Of a stretch of DNA of 64,000 bases, positions 57,111 through 64,000 are shown in pieces. The position numbers were made by a program, and so were the translations under genes. The DNA comes from Aliidongia dinghuensis (lineage in GTDB: Bacteria; Pseudomonadota; Alphaproteobacteria; ATCC43930; CGMCC-115725), in the NCBI RefSeq assembly GCF_014643535.1, contig NZ_BMJQ01000023.1, forward strand, positions 36,355 through 100,354, read 5' to 3'. Positions within the stretch are counted from its first letter, which is position 1, and every line of letters starts with the position of its first letter. The notes below the pieces were generated by a model. It saw nothing but the letters and a program-made list of their open reading frames with translations, made no database searches and was not told where the DNA came from.

Positions 57111-57515
57111 ATGCTGGACCATGTTTTCCTGCCCGTTGCCGATCTGGTGAAGTCGATCCGCTTCTACGAGCAGGCGCTGGCCCCAGTCGGCATCACCTGG
57201 CGGATCGACTATGACGGCAAGGACGGCCCGCCGGGGCATCCCGACCTCAAGGGCTTCGGCAAGGACGGGCGGCTTATCTTCTGGCTGCGCCAGGGACGGG
57301 TCGCGGGCGACGCGTTCCACATCGGCTTCATCGCCTCTTCGCGGGCCGAGGTCGATGCCGCCTACAAGGCGGCGATGGATGCCGGCGCCGAGGACAACGG
57401 CGCGCCGGGCATCCGAGCCTACTACGATCCGCGCTACTACGCTGCGAACGTCTACGATCCCGACGGCCACAGCATAGAGTTCGTATATAAGAATTGGCAG
57501 CATCCCAGCGCATAA
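57111..57515 (+). CDS. VOC family protein (glyoxalase/bleomycin-resistance fold)
   Basis: A 134-residue vicinal-oxygen-chelate protein. It starts MLDHVFLPVADLVKSIRFYEQAL (first metal His near 4), FHIGFIASSRAEVDAAYKAAMDAG at about 69-92 gives the second repeat, and AANVYDPDGHSIEFVYKN supplies the C-terminal Glu ligand. Substrate unknown. GAAGGAG precedes ATG 57,111. It is high-GC like the chromosome and may be part of a chromosomal fragment carried in the island together with the epoxide-hydrolase remnant. Confidence 0.88.
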   Translation: MLDHVFLPVADLVKSIRFYEQALAPVGITWRIDYDGKDGPPGHPDLKGFGKDGRLIFWLRQGRVAGDAFHIGFIASSRAEVDAAYKAAMDAGAEDNGAPGIRAYYDPRYYAANVYDPDGHSIEFVYKNWQHPSA

Positions 57516-57745
57516 ACGCCGGGATCTATCCTGCGCTGCTCGGCTGGCTTCGACCCACGGTTCCCGCACAACGAGCTTTGCGCCAATCTCAAGAGCGGAA
57601 GTCGAGTCATTCGAGCCGCAATTGAGCGAGCGAACCTCAGCGAGCCAACCGGATGCCGTTTCACAGAGGGCCGCCTGGCCGGAAGTCTCAGAACTCCTTA
57701 TCCTGGACCTCCGGCTCGGTGATGGCTTGGCCTTGCAAGCAAGGG

Positions 57746-58408
57746 TTAAGCGGCAGTACTCAGAACGCTGCGGATATGCGCTGCTAGGATTTTCGCGCAT
57801 CGGTCCTGAGCAAAGTCTTTACGCATACGCTGAACGAGCAGGGAAAGGGGTGTCCCCAGGATAATCCCACCCCAAAAACCAACCTGCACGGACATCCAAT
57901 CCGCCCCGGCTATCACGTGATCGGCCGAGCTAAGGCCATAAACACCGAACCCGACAATAAACATCATGGCGATAATCACCTGAAGGTGCCACGAGCTAAC
58001 TCGGGCGAACTTCTTTCCGTAGGAATTTGCCTCTGATGTGAACGCGTCCATATTGGTATTGAGCGCTCCGCACCAGTAGCCCTTCTCCGCTCCAACCTCA
58101 GAAACCATGCACAGCTTGACCGTCTGACCTGGTCGAACCGGAAAGCCGGCACCGCTGGCAACATATCGCTTTTCCATATCCCCGCTGCGAACATAGATTT
58201 CGCGATCCGTGGAGGAAGTCACGTGCGTTTCACTCGTCGTGATCCACTGCCCGTTCACCCGAGTCGTTGTGGGGGTCGAATACGAACTCACGGATGTTTT
58301 GTCGCTTGAAGCCTCGACTGTTCCGGAGAAAACGGAAAATTCGAGGGGGTATTTCAGATAATCGGAACTAAGCTTTTCCAGATTCTCTGGAACGTTCAAC
58401 CAGGACAT
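57746..58408 (-). CDS. Hypothetical membrane protein
   Basis: A 220-residue protein. Residues 1-140 are soluble and rich in Ser/Thr (FSVFSGTVEASSDKTSVSSYSTPTTTRVNG). Two C-terminal hydrophobic segments follow at about 140-160 (WHLQVIIAMMFIVGFGVYGL) and 172-190 (VQVGFWGGIILGTPLSLLV), then a basic tail. I chose ATG 58,408. No family is recognised. It is divergent from the small XRE regulator. Confidence 0.6.
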   Translation of the reverse strand: MSWLNVPENLEKLSSDYLKYPLEFSVFSGTVEASSDKTSVSSYSTPTTTRVNGQWITTSETHVTSSTDREIYVRSGDMEKRYVASGAGFPVRPGQTVKLCMVSEVGAEKGYWCGALNTNMDAFTSEANSYGKKFARVSSWHLQVIIAMMFIVGFGVYGLSSADHVIAGADWMSVQVGFWGGIILGTPLSLLVQRMRKDFAQDRCAKILAAHIRSVLSTAA

Positions 58409-58518
58409 AAATGGCACTCCAAAGATACTTTTGACGCGATCGATGCGCGGGCGCAGCATTGAAAATCATGGGACCATACTCCGTGGTTTAATGGTCTTCA
58501 AGCTGCTCGGGTTGCTGT

Positions 58519-58779
58519 ATGCACATCCGAGCAATCGTCGCGCGAAATCTCAGGAAAATGAGGGTTCTCAAAGGGCTGTCCCAGGAGAACTTGGCCGTCG
58601 ATGCCGGCATCGACCGCACCTACGTGAGCCGGTTGGAACGCGGACTGGAGAATCCGACGGTCGAGGTGTTGGATCGGATCGCGAAAGCGCTCGACCGGGA
58701 CATCATCGGTTTTTTCGACGACGTCTCACCCGACGAACCGGAAGTCCGGCCGCTCAAGGGCGGTAGGAAGCCGAAATAG
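58519..58779 (+). CDS. Small XRE family regulator
   Basis: An 86-residue single-domain helix-turn-helix protein: NLRKMRVLKGLSQENLAVDAGIDRTYVSRLERGLENPTVEVLDRIAKAL at about 10-58, followed by a short acidic and basic tail. Proteins of this type often control restriction-modification or defence genes. It lies about 515 bp upstream of the NACHT-nuclease gene in the same direction and divergent from the membrane-protein gene, so it could regulate either. Confidence 0.87.
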   Translation: MHIRAIVARNLRKMRVLKGLSQENLAVDAGIDRTYVSRLERGLENPTVEVLDRIAKALDRDIIGFFDDVSPDEPEVRPLKGGRKPK

Positions 58780-59293
58780 TGCTTCCAACAGCCAGTTTGT
58801 CCGCCTGGTCGGAAGGGGCTCTTTACCAATGTGCAACCTAGGGTCAAAGCTCATCAAGATCGGCGGCTATCGACCAGTGGTGGTCGCTCGACAACGATCT
58901 GTCTTGCTTTCCAGGAAGCGGACGTTCGGCGACGTCCGTCCTCAGCCGAATTGCGGCAATCGACGCTGTTCTCCGGGCGGCATGCGCCTCGGGAATCCGG
59001 GCGTCTGACAATCGGCTATCGGCGCGCTGGGCTTGCGACTGAATTCACGCGGAGCCTCACCGAGCCGACGCTTCTGACTGGGAGCAGAGGTCGAGAATGT
59101 CCGCTCCTGGACAACGAGACCAGTGTTTGGCCCGTTTGCCGAGCACGGCGCGGGCAGTCTAAGAGCGTAATATGCTAATAATTTGGCCGAAAAGTCGCCA
59201 CTGTTCATCATTGAGTGAAGACACCTCTCCGACACATAGTGGTGAGAAGGCAAAGGTCGAAGAAGACGATTTGCAGGCGGACTGGATTGTTTG
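58780..59293. other. Gene-free stretch before NACHT gene
   Basis: A 514-bp stretch in which I see no convincing gene. An AT-rich patch around 59,160-59,180 (GTAATATGCTAATAATTTG) may contain the promoter of the NACHT gene. Confidence 0.4.
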
Positions 59294-62200
59294 ATGACCG
59301 AAGCACCTAGTGACCCGACATCGATCAACCGCTCTTTCTTTGACCTGTCGGACGCGGAAGCTGGCGATATGGAGAAAGCCTCTGCCTTCACCCGGGGCGG
59401 CCGGGGCGTCAGCTTTGGCTGGGACGAGTTACTGCGCTCCCAACGCGTCCTAATCGTGTCTGAAGCGGGCGCAGGCAAAACGTACGAGTGCCAAGCGCAA
59501 CAGGCCAAGCTCTGGGAGGCGGGAGAGCCTGCGTTTTTTCTGGACCTCGCGACGTTGGCTGGAAGCTCGGTCCGCGAGATGCTCGGCGGGGACGGCGAAG
59601 AAGAACGGCTTGACGCGTGGCTGCGCTCTCAGTCAGAGATTGCGACATTTTTCTTGGATTCAATCGACGAGCTGAAGCTTACCCTTGGCAAGTTCGATCA
59701 AGCATTGAAGCGACTTAACAAGGCGCTCGCCGGCCAGCTCGGGAGGGCGCGGGTCGTTATTACGACCCGACCCGTTCCCATTGATCGAGAGCTGATCGTC
59801 AAGCATCTGCCAGTTCCGGTGCCCGCAGAGGCTGAGCCTACGGCAGAAGCCTTCGCCGACATGGTCATGGATCGCAGCAAGCATAAGCCTGCGCCGGAGG
59901 GAGGCCCCAAGGCATGGCGCAATGTCGGCCTTATGCCACTGTCACGCGAGCAGATGCGCCAGTTTGCAGTGCTCCAAGGCGTTTTGGACCCAGATGCGCT
60001 TCTGGTCGATATCGGCCAGCGCGGCGCAGAAGAGTTCGCGGAGCGACCGCAGGATTTAGTCGAGCTGTGCTCCGATTGGAGCGACCATCATCGCATCCGT
60101 TCCCATTTCGAGCAGGTCGAGACTAACGTCGCGACGAAACTAAAGCCAAGAATCGAGCGCAAAGAGAGAGCGGAGCTGTCGCAAGAGACGGCAATCGAGG
60201 GTGCTAGCCGGCTGGCGCTGGCCGCGATGCTGACTCGGAAGCTCACGCTGCGACATAGCGCTGACACCGACAGCGTTCGTGCGAGCGAGGCGGCGCTCGA
60301 TGTGTCCAAGGTTTTGCAGAATTGGGGTGCCGAGACGCGGGCCACGCTGCTGGAGCGCCCGCTTTTCGGCTTTGCAAGTTACGGCCGCGTCCGCTTCCAC
60401 CATCGGTCTGTGGTGGAGTTTCTCGCCGCGCGACGGCTCGATGCGCTATTGGCCCACGGCGTCCCAATCAAGTCGATCAAGCGACTCTTGTTCACGGAAA
60501 CAGCACAAGGTGTGCGAACGGTTAGGCCATCGATGCGCCCGGTTGCAGCTTGGTTGGCCCTTTGGCGCGATACAATTTTTGACGAGATCGTCGCACTTGA
60601 TCCGGCCGTCGTCCTGGACCACGGCGACCCGCAATCGTTGCGTCCGACGCAAAGGATCAGGGCGCTGGAAGCGTATACTGAGCGTTACCGCCTTGGCGGA
60701 TGGCGCGGTCTAAGCATACCGCGCATTCAGGTGCACCGCTTTGCATCGCAGGAACTTACGGACAGCGTGAAGCGGCTGTGGGATCAAGGGATCGAGAATT
60801 CAGAAATCCGCGATCTCTTGTTGCGGATAGTGGCGGCCGGAAAGCTCGACGGATGCGCCGACATCGCTTACGCCGCCGCCATGGACGCGGCCGGGACGGT
60901 CCGCGAGCGTAGCCATGCCATTGAGGCTTTGTTGCAGCTGAACGACCCGCGCCTTGAGGCGCTTTCGGTCTCGATAGACATTGAGAGCGCCCTTTGGCCG
61001 GACGTGATGGCGCGCCAAGCGGTGCTAGACTTATTTCCGACCTATATGCCCGTCGAGCGTCTGTCGCGAATACTTCGGCGCGTGAAGGAGAAACCGCGCA
61101 GCGCCGGTGCCCTGAATTACTACCTGCCGCGTGGAATTGAGACGGCCGGACTCTCGCCGAACTATCTCGATCAGTTGCGCCAAGCGCTGACGGAATTGAT
61201 CGGCGATGGCTTAGCGTGGAAAAGCGATCAATTCCCACACCTTCGGACGAAGCGCCCTGACTTGGTCCCCGCACTCGCCGCAGCATGCCGCCGGCAGGCG
61301 GCGGGCGGTCTCGGAACTGAGCCGTGGATCCGGTCGAGCCTTGTTGTGATTCGCCTGTTGCGAGAGGACTACAGCACCAAGGATATGGTGGCAGAGTTGC
61401 GAGCAGCGCTCGCAGGACTCCAACCTGATGCGCGCGAAACCGCATTCTGGGAAGAAGACGCCCTTCTGGGGAATCTGCGTCAATCCAACGACGCGTGGCA
61501 CCGGGTCTACGAACTTTCTCGCAACGGCGGCATCCAGCTCAACAATGAAAAGGACGCCGCATGGGTTCGAAAGCGGCTCTCTAATCCTAACGAGCCGCTG
61601 GAGCATCGGGAGATGATGCTATGGGCGGAAATGCTCCTGCTCAACGGTGACGCGACCGATCATCGACAACTGCTGGAGGGCCTCAAACAGTTCGTCTCGG
61701 ACGCGCCGAGCCTCTCAGCGATAATCGAAAATCGCTTGAAGCCGCAGAAAGTCAGCGCCCAACTCCGCCGGATGGAAGCCGAAAACGCGAAGCGCACCAG
61801 GCAGGCCGAACGAGGCGAGGCTAAGGCCTATGCAAGTTGGGTGACGTTTTGGCGCGAGATCGCGCGAGACCCGGACAAGGTTTTTGCTGTGGACCGCGCC
61901 CAGAATACGGCCTGGAATCTGTGGCAGGCGGTTGAGCGTTCGGGTCCGGAAAGCCGGGCGTCGGGATGGAACCGGCGGTTCATAGAGGAGCAGTTTGGCA
62001 GGCCCGTTGCCGATCGGCTTCGTGAAACTATGATGGCTGCGTGGCGCACGGATAGGCCTACGCTCCGCAGCGAACGTCCGGACGGCCAAAAGGATACGTT
62101 TCTGGTCAAATGGCAATTTGGCCTCGCCGGCATTGCTGCGGAAGCTGAAGATGCGAACTGGGCGAAGCGGCTGACAGAGCAGGAGGCCGAGCTGGCCTGT

Positions 62201-63637
62201 CGCTATGCACCATTGGAGCTAAACGGCTTTCCGTCGTGGCTCGAAAGCCTTGCCGTGGAGCATCCGGCGGAGGTTGATCGGGTTCTCGGAGAAGAACTAA
62301 GTATTTCGCTCCGGGAGGTGGTGGGCGCCAGCGCGTATTCGATGTTCCTACAGAACATAAGTCACGCATCCGCGATCGTTGCTGCGCTTTTTATTCCCCG
62401 TATTCGCGCTTGGCTGTCCGAGGTTGTGCAGGTCGATGCATCGCCGAATGAGGCACAGTTTGGACAGAACCTCCGCCAAGCGATCGAAATTCTCGTCAAG
62501 AGTGGCAACGACGATGATCGCCGTTCGATAGAGATGACTGCGAAGCAACATTTAGCCGATGGCCTTGCTGTCCCCTTTGCGAGCACGTGGCTACCGACCC
62601 TGCTTCATCTCAATGCGGTCGGCGGTGTTGAAGTTCTTGAGAACGGCCTCAAAGAAAGCGTGGCCTCAAAAAAAGGCGTCGGCGTGCAGTTGTTCGCTGA
62701 GTTGTTCGGCCGGGATTTTGGCGGCATCGAGGTAGATCTCCGCGCGCCTGGATTTACTCCGTCGCTCCTGCTTAGGCTTCTTCGACTTGCTTACCAACAT
62801 GTTCTGGTCGGGGACGATGCACACCGCGAAGGCTCCTATTCACCGGACACGCGGGATAACGCAGAGAGAAGCCGGAACACCGTGCTTAACGCCCTACTCT
62901 CGACGACAGGCAACGAGGGTTGGACCGCAAAGCTCGAAATGGCGGCCGATCCCTTGTTTGATCACATTAAGGATCGGGCCATTACGCTCGCGGAGGAAAA
63001 AGCCGCCGAGGAGGCGGACAACGTACCGTATACAGAAGCCGAGTTTGCAATTCTGGACAAGACGGGGGAGACGCCGCCAAAGACGCGCGAAGCGATGTTC
63101 GCTCTTATGCGGGATCGGCTCGACGATATCGATGATCTCTTGCTCCAGGACATTTCTCCGCGCGAGCTATGGGCCGGCATCACCGATGAACATATTATGC
63201 GGCGAGAATTGGCGCGCACATTACGCGATGCTGGAAATCACAGCTACACAATAGATCAAGAATCCGTGACTGCGGATGAGAAGGAAACCGACATTCGTTT
63301 CAGATCAACCGGATCCAATCAACAAGGAACCATCGAACTCAAGCTTGGAGACGAGCGAACCGGGACCGATCTTTTCAACACGATTAGCGATCAGCTCCTT
63401 ACGAAATACATGGCGGCGGATGAGTGCCGTGCGGGGTGTCTTCTTGTGACCATCGCAAGGAGCCGTGAGTGGGATCACCCCAAAACAGGCAAGAGAATTG
63501 ACTTCGAAGAATTGATGATCGTACTAAATGAAGAAGCTGCCCGACTCTCGAAAGAGCTTGGGGGGGCGGCAAAGCTCATGGCGAAGGGCATCGATCTTCG
63601 GCCGCGCCTCAGGACGGAAAAGAGACGCGCACCCTGA
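59294..63637 (+). CDS. STAND/NACHT-type NTPase with C-terminal nuclease domain
   Basis: A 1447-residue protein. An N-terminal NTPase follows the NACHT pattern: Walker A VSEAGAGKT at about 55-63, Walker B FFLDSIDEL at about 119-127, RVVITTRP near 154-160, and the helical motif FHHRSVVEFLAARRL near 370. A long helical-repeat region (about 400-1300) would sense a ligand. The C-terminus has Asp1333 and Glu1348-x-Lys1350 in ETDIRF...TIELK, the PD-(D/E)XK nuclease signature. This design is that of Avs-like immune sensors, except that their nuclease is usually N-terminal. It likely kills or cuts on sensing a phage protein. ATG 59,294 is preferred over TTG 59,291. Confidence 0.85.
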   Translation: MTEAPSDPTSINRSFFDLSDAEAGDMEKASAFTRGGRGVSFGWDELLRSQRVLIVSEAGAGKTYECQAQQAKLWEAGEPAFFLDLATLAGSSVREMLGGDGEEERLDAWLRSQSEIATFFLDSIDELKLTLGKFDQALKRLNKALAGQLGRARVVITTRPVPIDRELIVKHLPVPVPAEAEPTAEAFADMVMDRSKHKPAPEGGPKAWRNVGLMPLSREQMRQFAVLQGVLDPDALLVDIGQRGAEEFAERPQDLVELCSDWSDHHRIRSHFEQVETNVATKLKPRIERKERAELSQETAIEGASRLALAAMLTRKLTLRHSADTDSVRASEAALDVSKVLQNWGAETRATLLERPLFGFASYGRVRFHHRSVVEFLAARRLDALLAHGVPIKSIKRLLFTETAQGVRTVRPSMRPVAAWLALWRDTIFDEIVALDPAVVLDHGDPQSLRPTQRIRALEAYTERYRLGGWRGLSIPRIQVHRFASQELTDSVKRLWDQGIENSEIRDLLLRIVAAGKLDGCADIAYAAAMDAAGTVRERSHAIEALLQLNDPRLEALSVSIDIESALWPDVMARQAVLDLFPTYMPVERLSRILRRVKEKPRSAGALNYYLPRGIETAGLSPNYLDQLRQALTELIGDGLAWKSDQFPHLRTKRPDLVPALAAACRRQAAGGLGTEPWIRSSLVVIRLLREDYSTKDMVAELRAALAGLQPDARETAFWEEDALLGNLRQSNDAWHRVYELSRNGGIQLNNEKDAAWVRKRLSNPNEPLEHREMMLWAEMLLLNGDATDHRQLLEGLKQFVSDAPSLSAIIENRLKPQKVSAQLRRMEAENAKRTRQAERGEAKAYASWVTFWREIARDPDKVFAVDRAQNTAWNLWQAVERSGPESRASGWNRRFIEEQFGRPVADRLRETMMAAWRTDRPTLRSERPDGQKDTFLVKWQFGLAGIAAEAEDANWAKRLTEQEAELACRYAPLELNGFPSWLESLAVEHPAEVDRVLGEELSISLREVVGASAYSMFLQNISHASAIVAALFIPRIRAWLSEVVQVDASPNEAQFGQNLRQAIEILVKSGNDDDRRSIEMTAKQHLADGLAVPFASTWLPTLLHLNAVGGVEVLENGLKESVASKKGVGVQLFAELFGRDFGGIEVDLRAPGFTPSLLLRLLRLAYQHVLVGDDAHREGSYSPDTRDNAERSRNTVLNALLSTTGNEGWTAKLEMAADPLFDHIKDRAITLAEEKAAEEADNVPYTEAEFAILDKTGETPPKTREAMFALMRDRLDDIDDLLLQDISPRELWAGITDEHIMRRELARTLRDAGNHSYTIDQESVTADEKETDIRFRSTGSNQQGTIELKLGDERTGTDLFNTISDQLLTKYMAADECRAGCLLVTIARSREWDHPKTGKRIDFEELMIVLNEEAARLSKELGGAAKLMAKGIDLRPRLRTEKRRAP

Positions 63638-63885
63638 GTCGCGCTGGAGAAGACAGAGACTTGCGCGGCTCGGTTGCTATCGAGCAATGAGTCGATGTCG
63701 GAACCTAGCGCAATGTCCGCGAGACGTGGCGGACAAGTTTGAACCCTATCAGTGCAACGAACGGCACCGAAAAAATTGGCGGAATTGCGTATTCCGCTCC
63801 CCAAGCGGACGATCTGCTCTCAGGCCATCCCGACAATAAGAGTATGCGATGGGGTGGACGCCCCCCCGACGGCTGTTATTCGGCG
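63638..63885. other. Gene-free stretch after NACHT gene
   Basis: About 250 bp without a credible gene or clear terminator. It separates the NACHT gene from the insertion-sequence end. Confidence 0.4.
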
Positions 63886-64000
63886 TGGAAAATTGACCCC
63901 TGCTGAGGGGTGATCGGTGTCCAAAATTGACCCCCTTGAGGCTGCTGTTGGCAAGCTGCCCGCTCCTGGATGCGAGCGGGTGGTCGGGGGATGTTGGTTG
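63886..64000 (+). mobile_element. Probable left end of an IS21-family element (partial)
   Basis: AAAATTGACCCC occurs twice in the same orientation (63,889-63,900 and 63,923-63,934), the second preceded by TGTCC. IS21-type elements carry such repeated end sequences before istA. At 63,991 ATG TTG GTT starts M-L-V, as many IstA transposases do, behind a G-rich ribosome site. The rest is outside the window. Confidence 0.5.
63991..64000 (+). CDS. Start of probable istA transposase (partial)
   Basis: Only M-L-V is visible, so the identification rests on the repeated end motif just upstream and on the usual MLV start of IS21 IstA proteins. Treat as tentative. Confidence 0.3.

Larger units (their letters stand above)
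40517..64000. mobile_element. Putative integrated genomic island (left edge to window end)
   Basis: From about 40,517 the chromosomal gene order stops inside the flotillin gene, base composition becomes patchy, and genes are mostly orphans, toxins, XRE regulators, a tyrosine recombinase and gene fragments. No tRNA lies at the left edge, and the right edge is not in the window. The boundary is inferred from where flotillin homology ends, so it could be off by tens of bases. The island is likely a composite of several insertions. Confidence 0.55.

Noticed and set aside
58831..59178. 115-codon open frame before the NACHT gene
   Set aside because: Composition and lack of motifs suggest chance.
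1..64000. CRISPR array, tRNA or rRNA genes
   Set aside because: No regularly spaced repeats and no cloverleaf or rRNA sequence recognised by eye; a covariance-model scan would be decisive.

Overview
The window is high-GC DNA from an alphaproteobacterium, probably of the Rhodospirillales type. This is inferred from a CcrM-type GANTC methyltransferase, DUF1192 and DUF1465 proteins, DUF952, a TctCBA tripartite tricarboxylate system and the strongly GC-biased third codon positions. It falls into two parts. Bases 1 to about 40,515 look like ordinary chromosome. From about 40,517 to the right edge the composition is more mixed and often clearly AT-richer. That part is packed with orphan genes, regulators, toxin-like proteins, a site-specific recombinase and gene remnants, and I read it as an integrated, repeatedly remodelled genomic island.

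Chromosomal part. 1-5.9 kb: DinG/XPD-like helicase, a UPF0104 membrane protein, a class II glutamine amidotransferase and a class IV aminotransferase. 6.1-9.2 kb: a complete polar amino-acid ABC importer (binding protein, two permeases, ATPase) behind an 11-bp inverted repeat. 9.3-11.9 kb: DUF952, pyrD, DUF1192, bdhA. 11.9-14.8 kb: a structured RNA with an intrinsic terminator, then metY, an alpha/beta hydrolase and a thioesterase, overlapping by 4 bp. 14.9-21.3 kb: DUF1465, rpmE, an ABC exporter, a GNAT protein, ccrM and an acyl-CoA ligase. 21.3-26.3 kb: a GT39 glycosyltransferase divergent from a MarR regulator with a shared operator, a secreted DUF4019-like protein, an AEC carrier and rnhB. 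26.3-33.7 kb: a large exported PA14 protein, an orphan amino-acid binding protein divergent from an RpiR regulator and isoaspartyl peptidase, and a soluble chemoreceptor. 33.7-39.3 kb: lacI-type regulator, Gfo/Idh oxidoreductase and tctC-tctB-tctA, all on the minus strand. 39.5-40.5 kb: an SPFH/flotillin gene whose coding sequence is cut off at the island edge.

Island part. 41.2-42.6 kb: an AlbA_2 domain protein. 42.7-46.8 kb: an XRE regulator divergent from a tight four-gene cluster (degenerate P-loop kinase-like protein, stand-alone copy of its N-terminal domain, AAA+ ATPase, Cys-phosphatase). 46.9-49.3 kb: an 807-residue tyrosine recombinase. Pieces of one ribbon-helix-helix antitoxin-like gene flank the recombinase in circularly permuted order, while an intact copy lies at 55.6 kb. 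49.5-56.5 kb: small, often AT-rich orphans. These include a stand-alone ADP-ribosyltransferase, a putative papain-like cysteine protease, an NlpC/LRAT-like protein, a membrane protein with 11-residue C-terminal repeats, a possible PD-(D/E)XK protein and another XRE regulator. 56.9-58.8 kb: an epoxide-hydrolase remnant, a VOC protein, a membrane protein and a small XRE regulator. 59.3-63.6 kb: a 1447-residue STAND/NACHT-type NTPase with a C-terminal D...ExK nuclease signature, a strong anti-phage defence candidate. The window ends in what looks like the left end of an IS21-type element.

No rRNA, tRNA or CRISPR array was recognised. The best candidates for an undescribed system are the AAA+/phosphatase/degenerate-kinase cluster with its recombinase, and the NACHT-nuclease gene.
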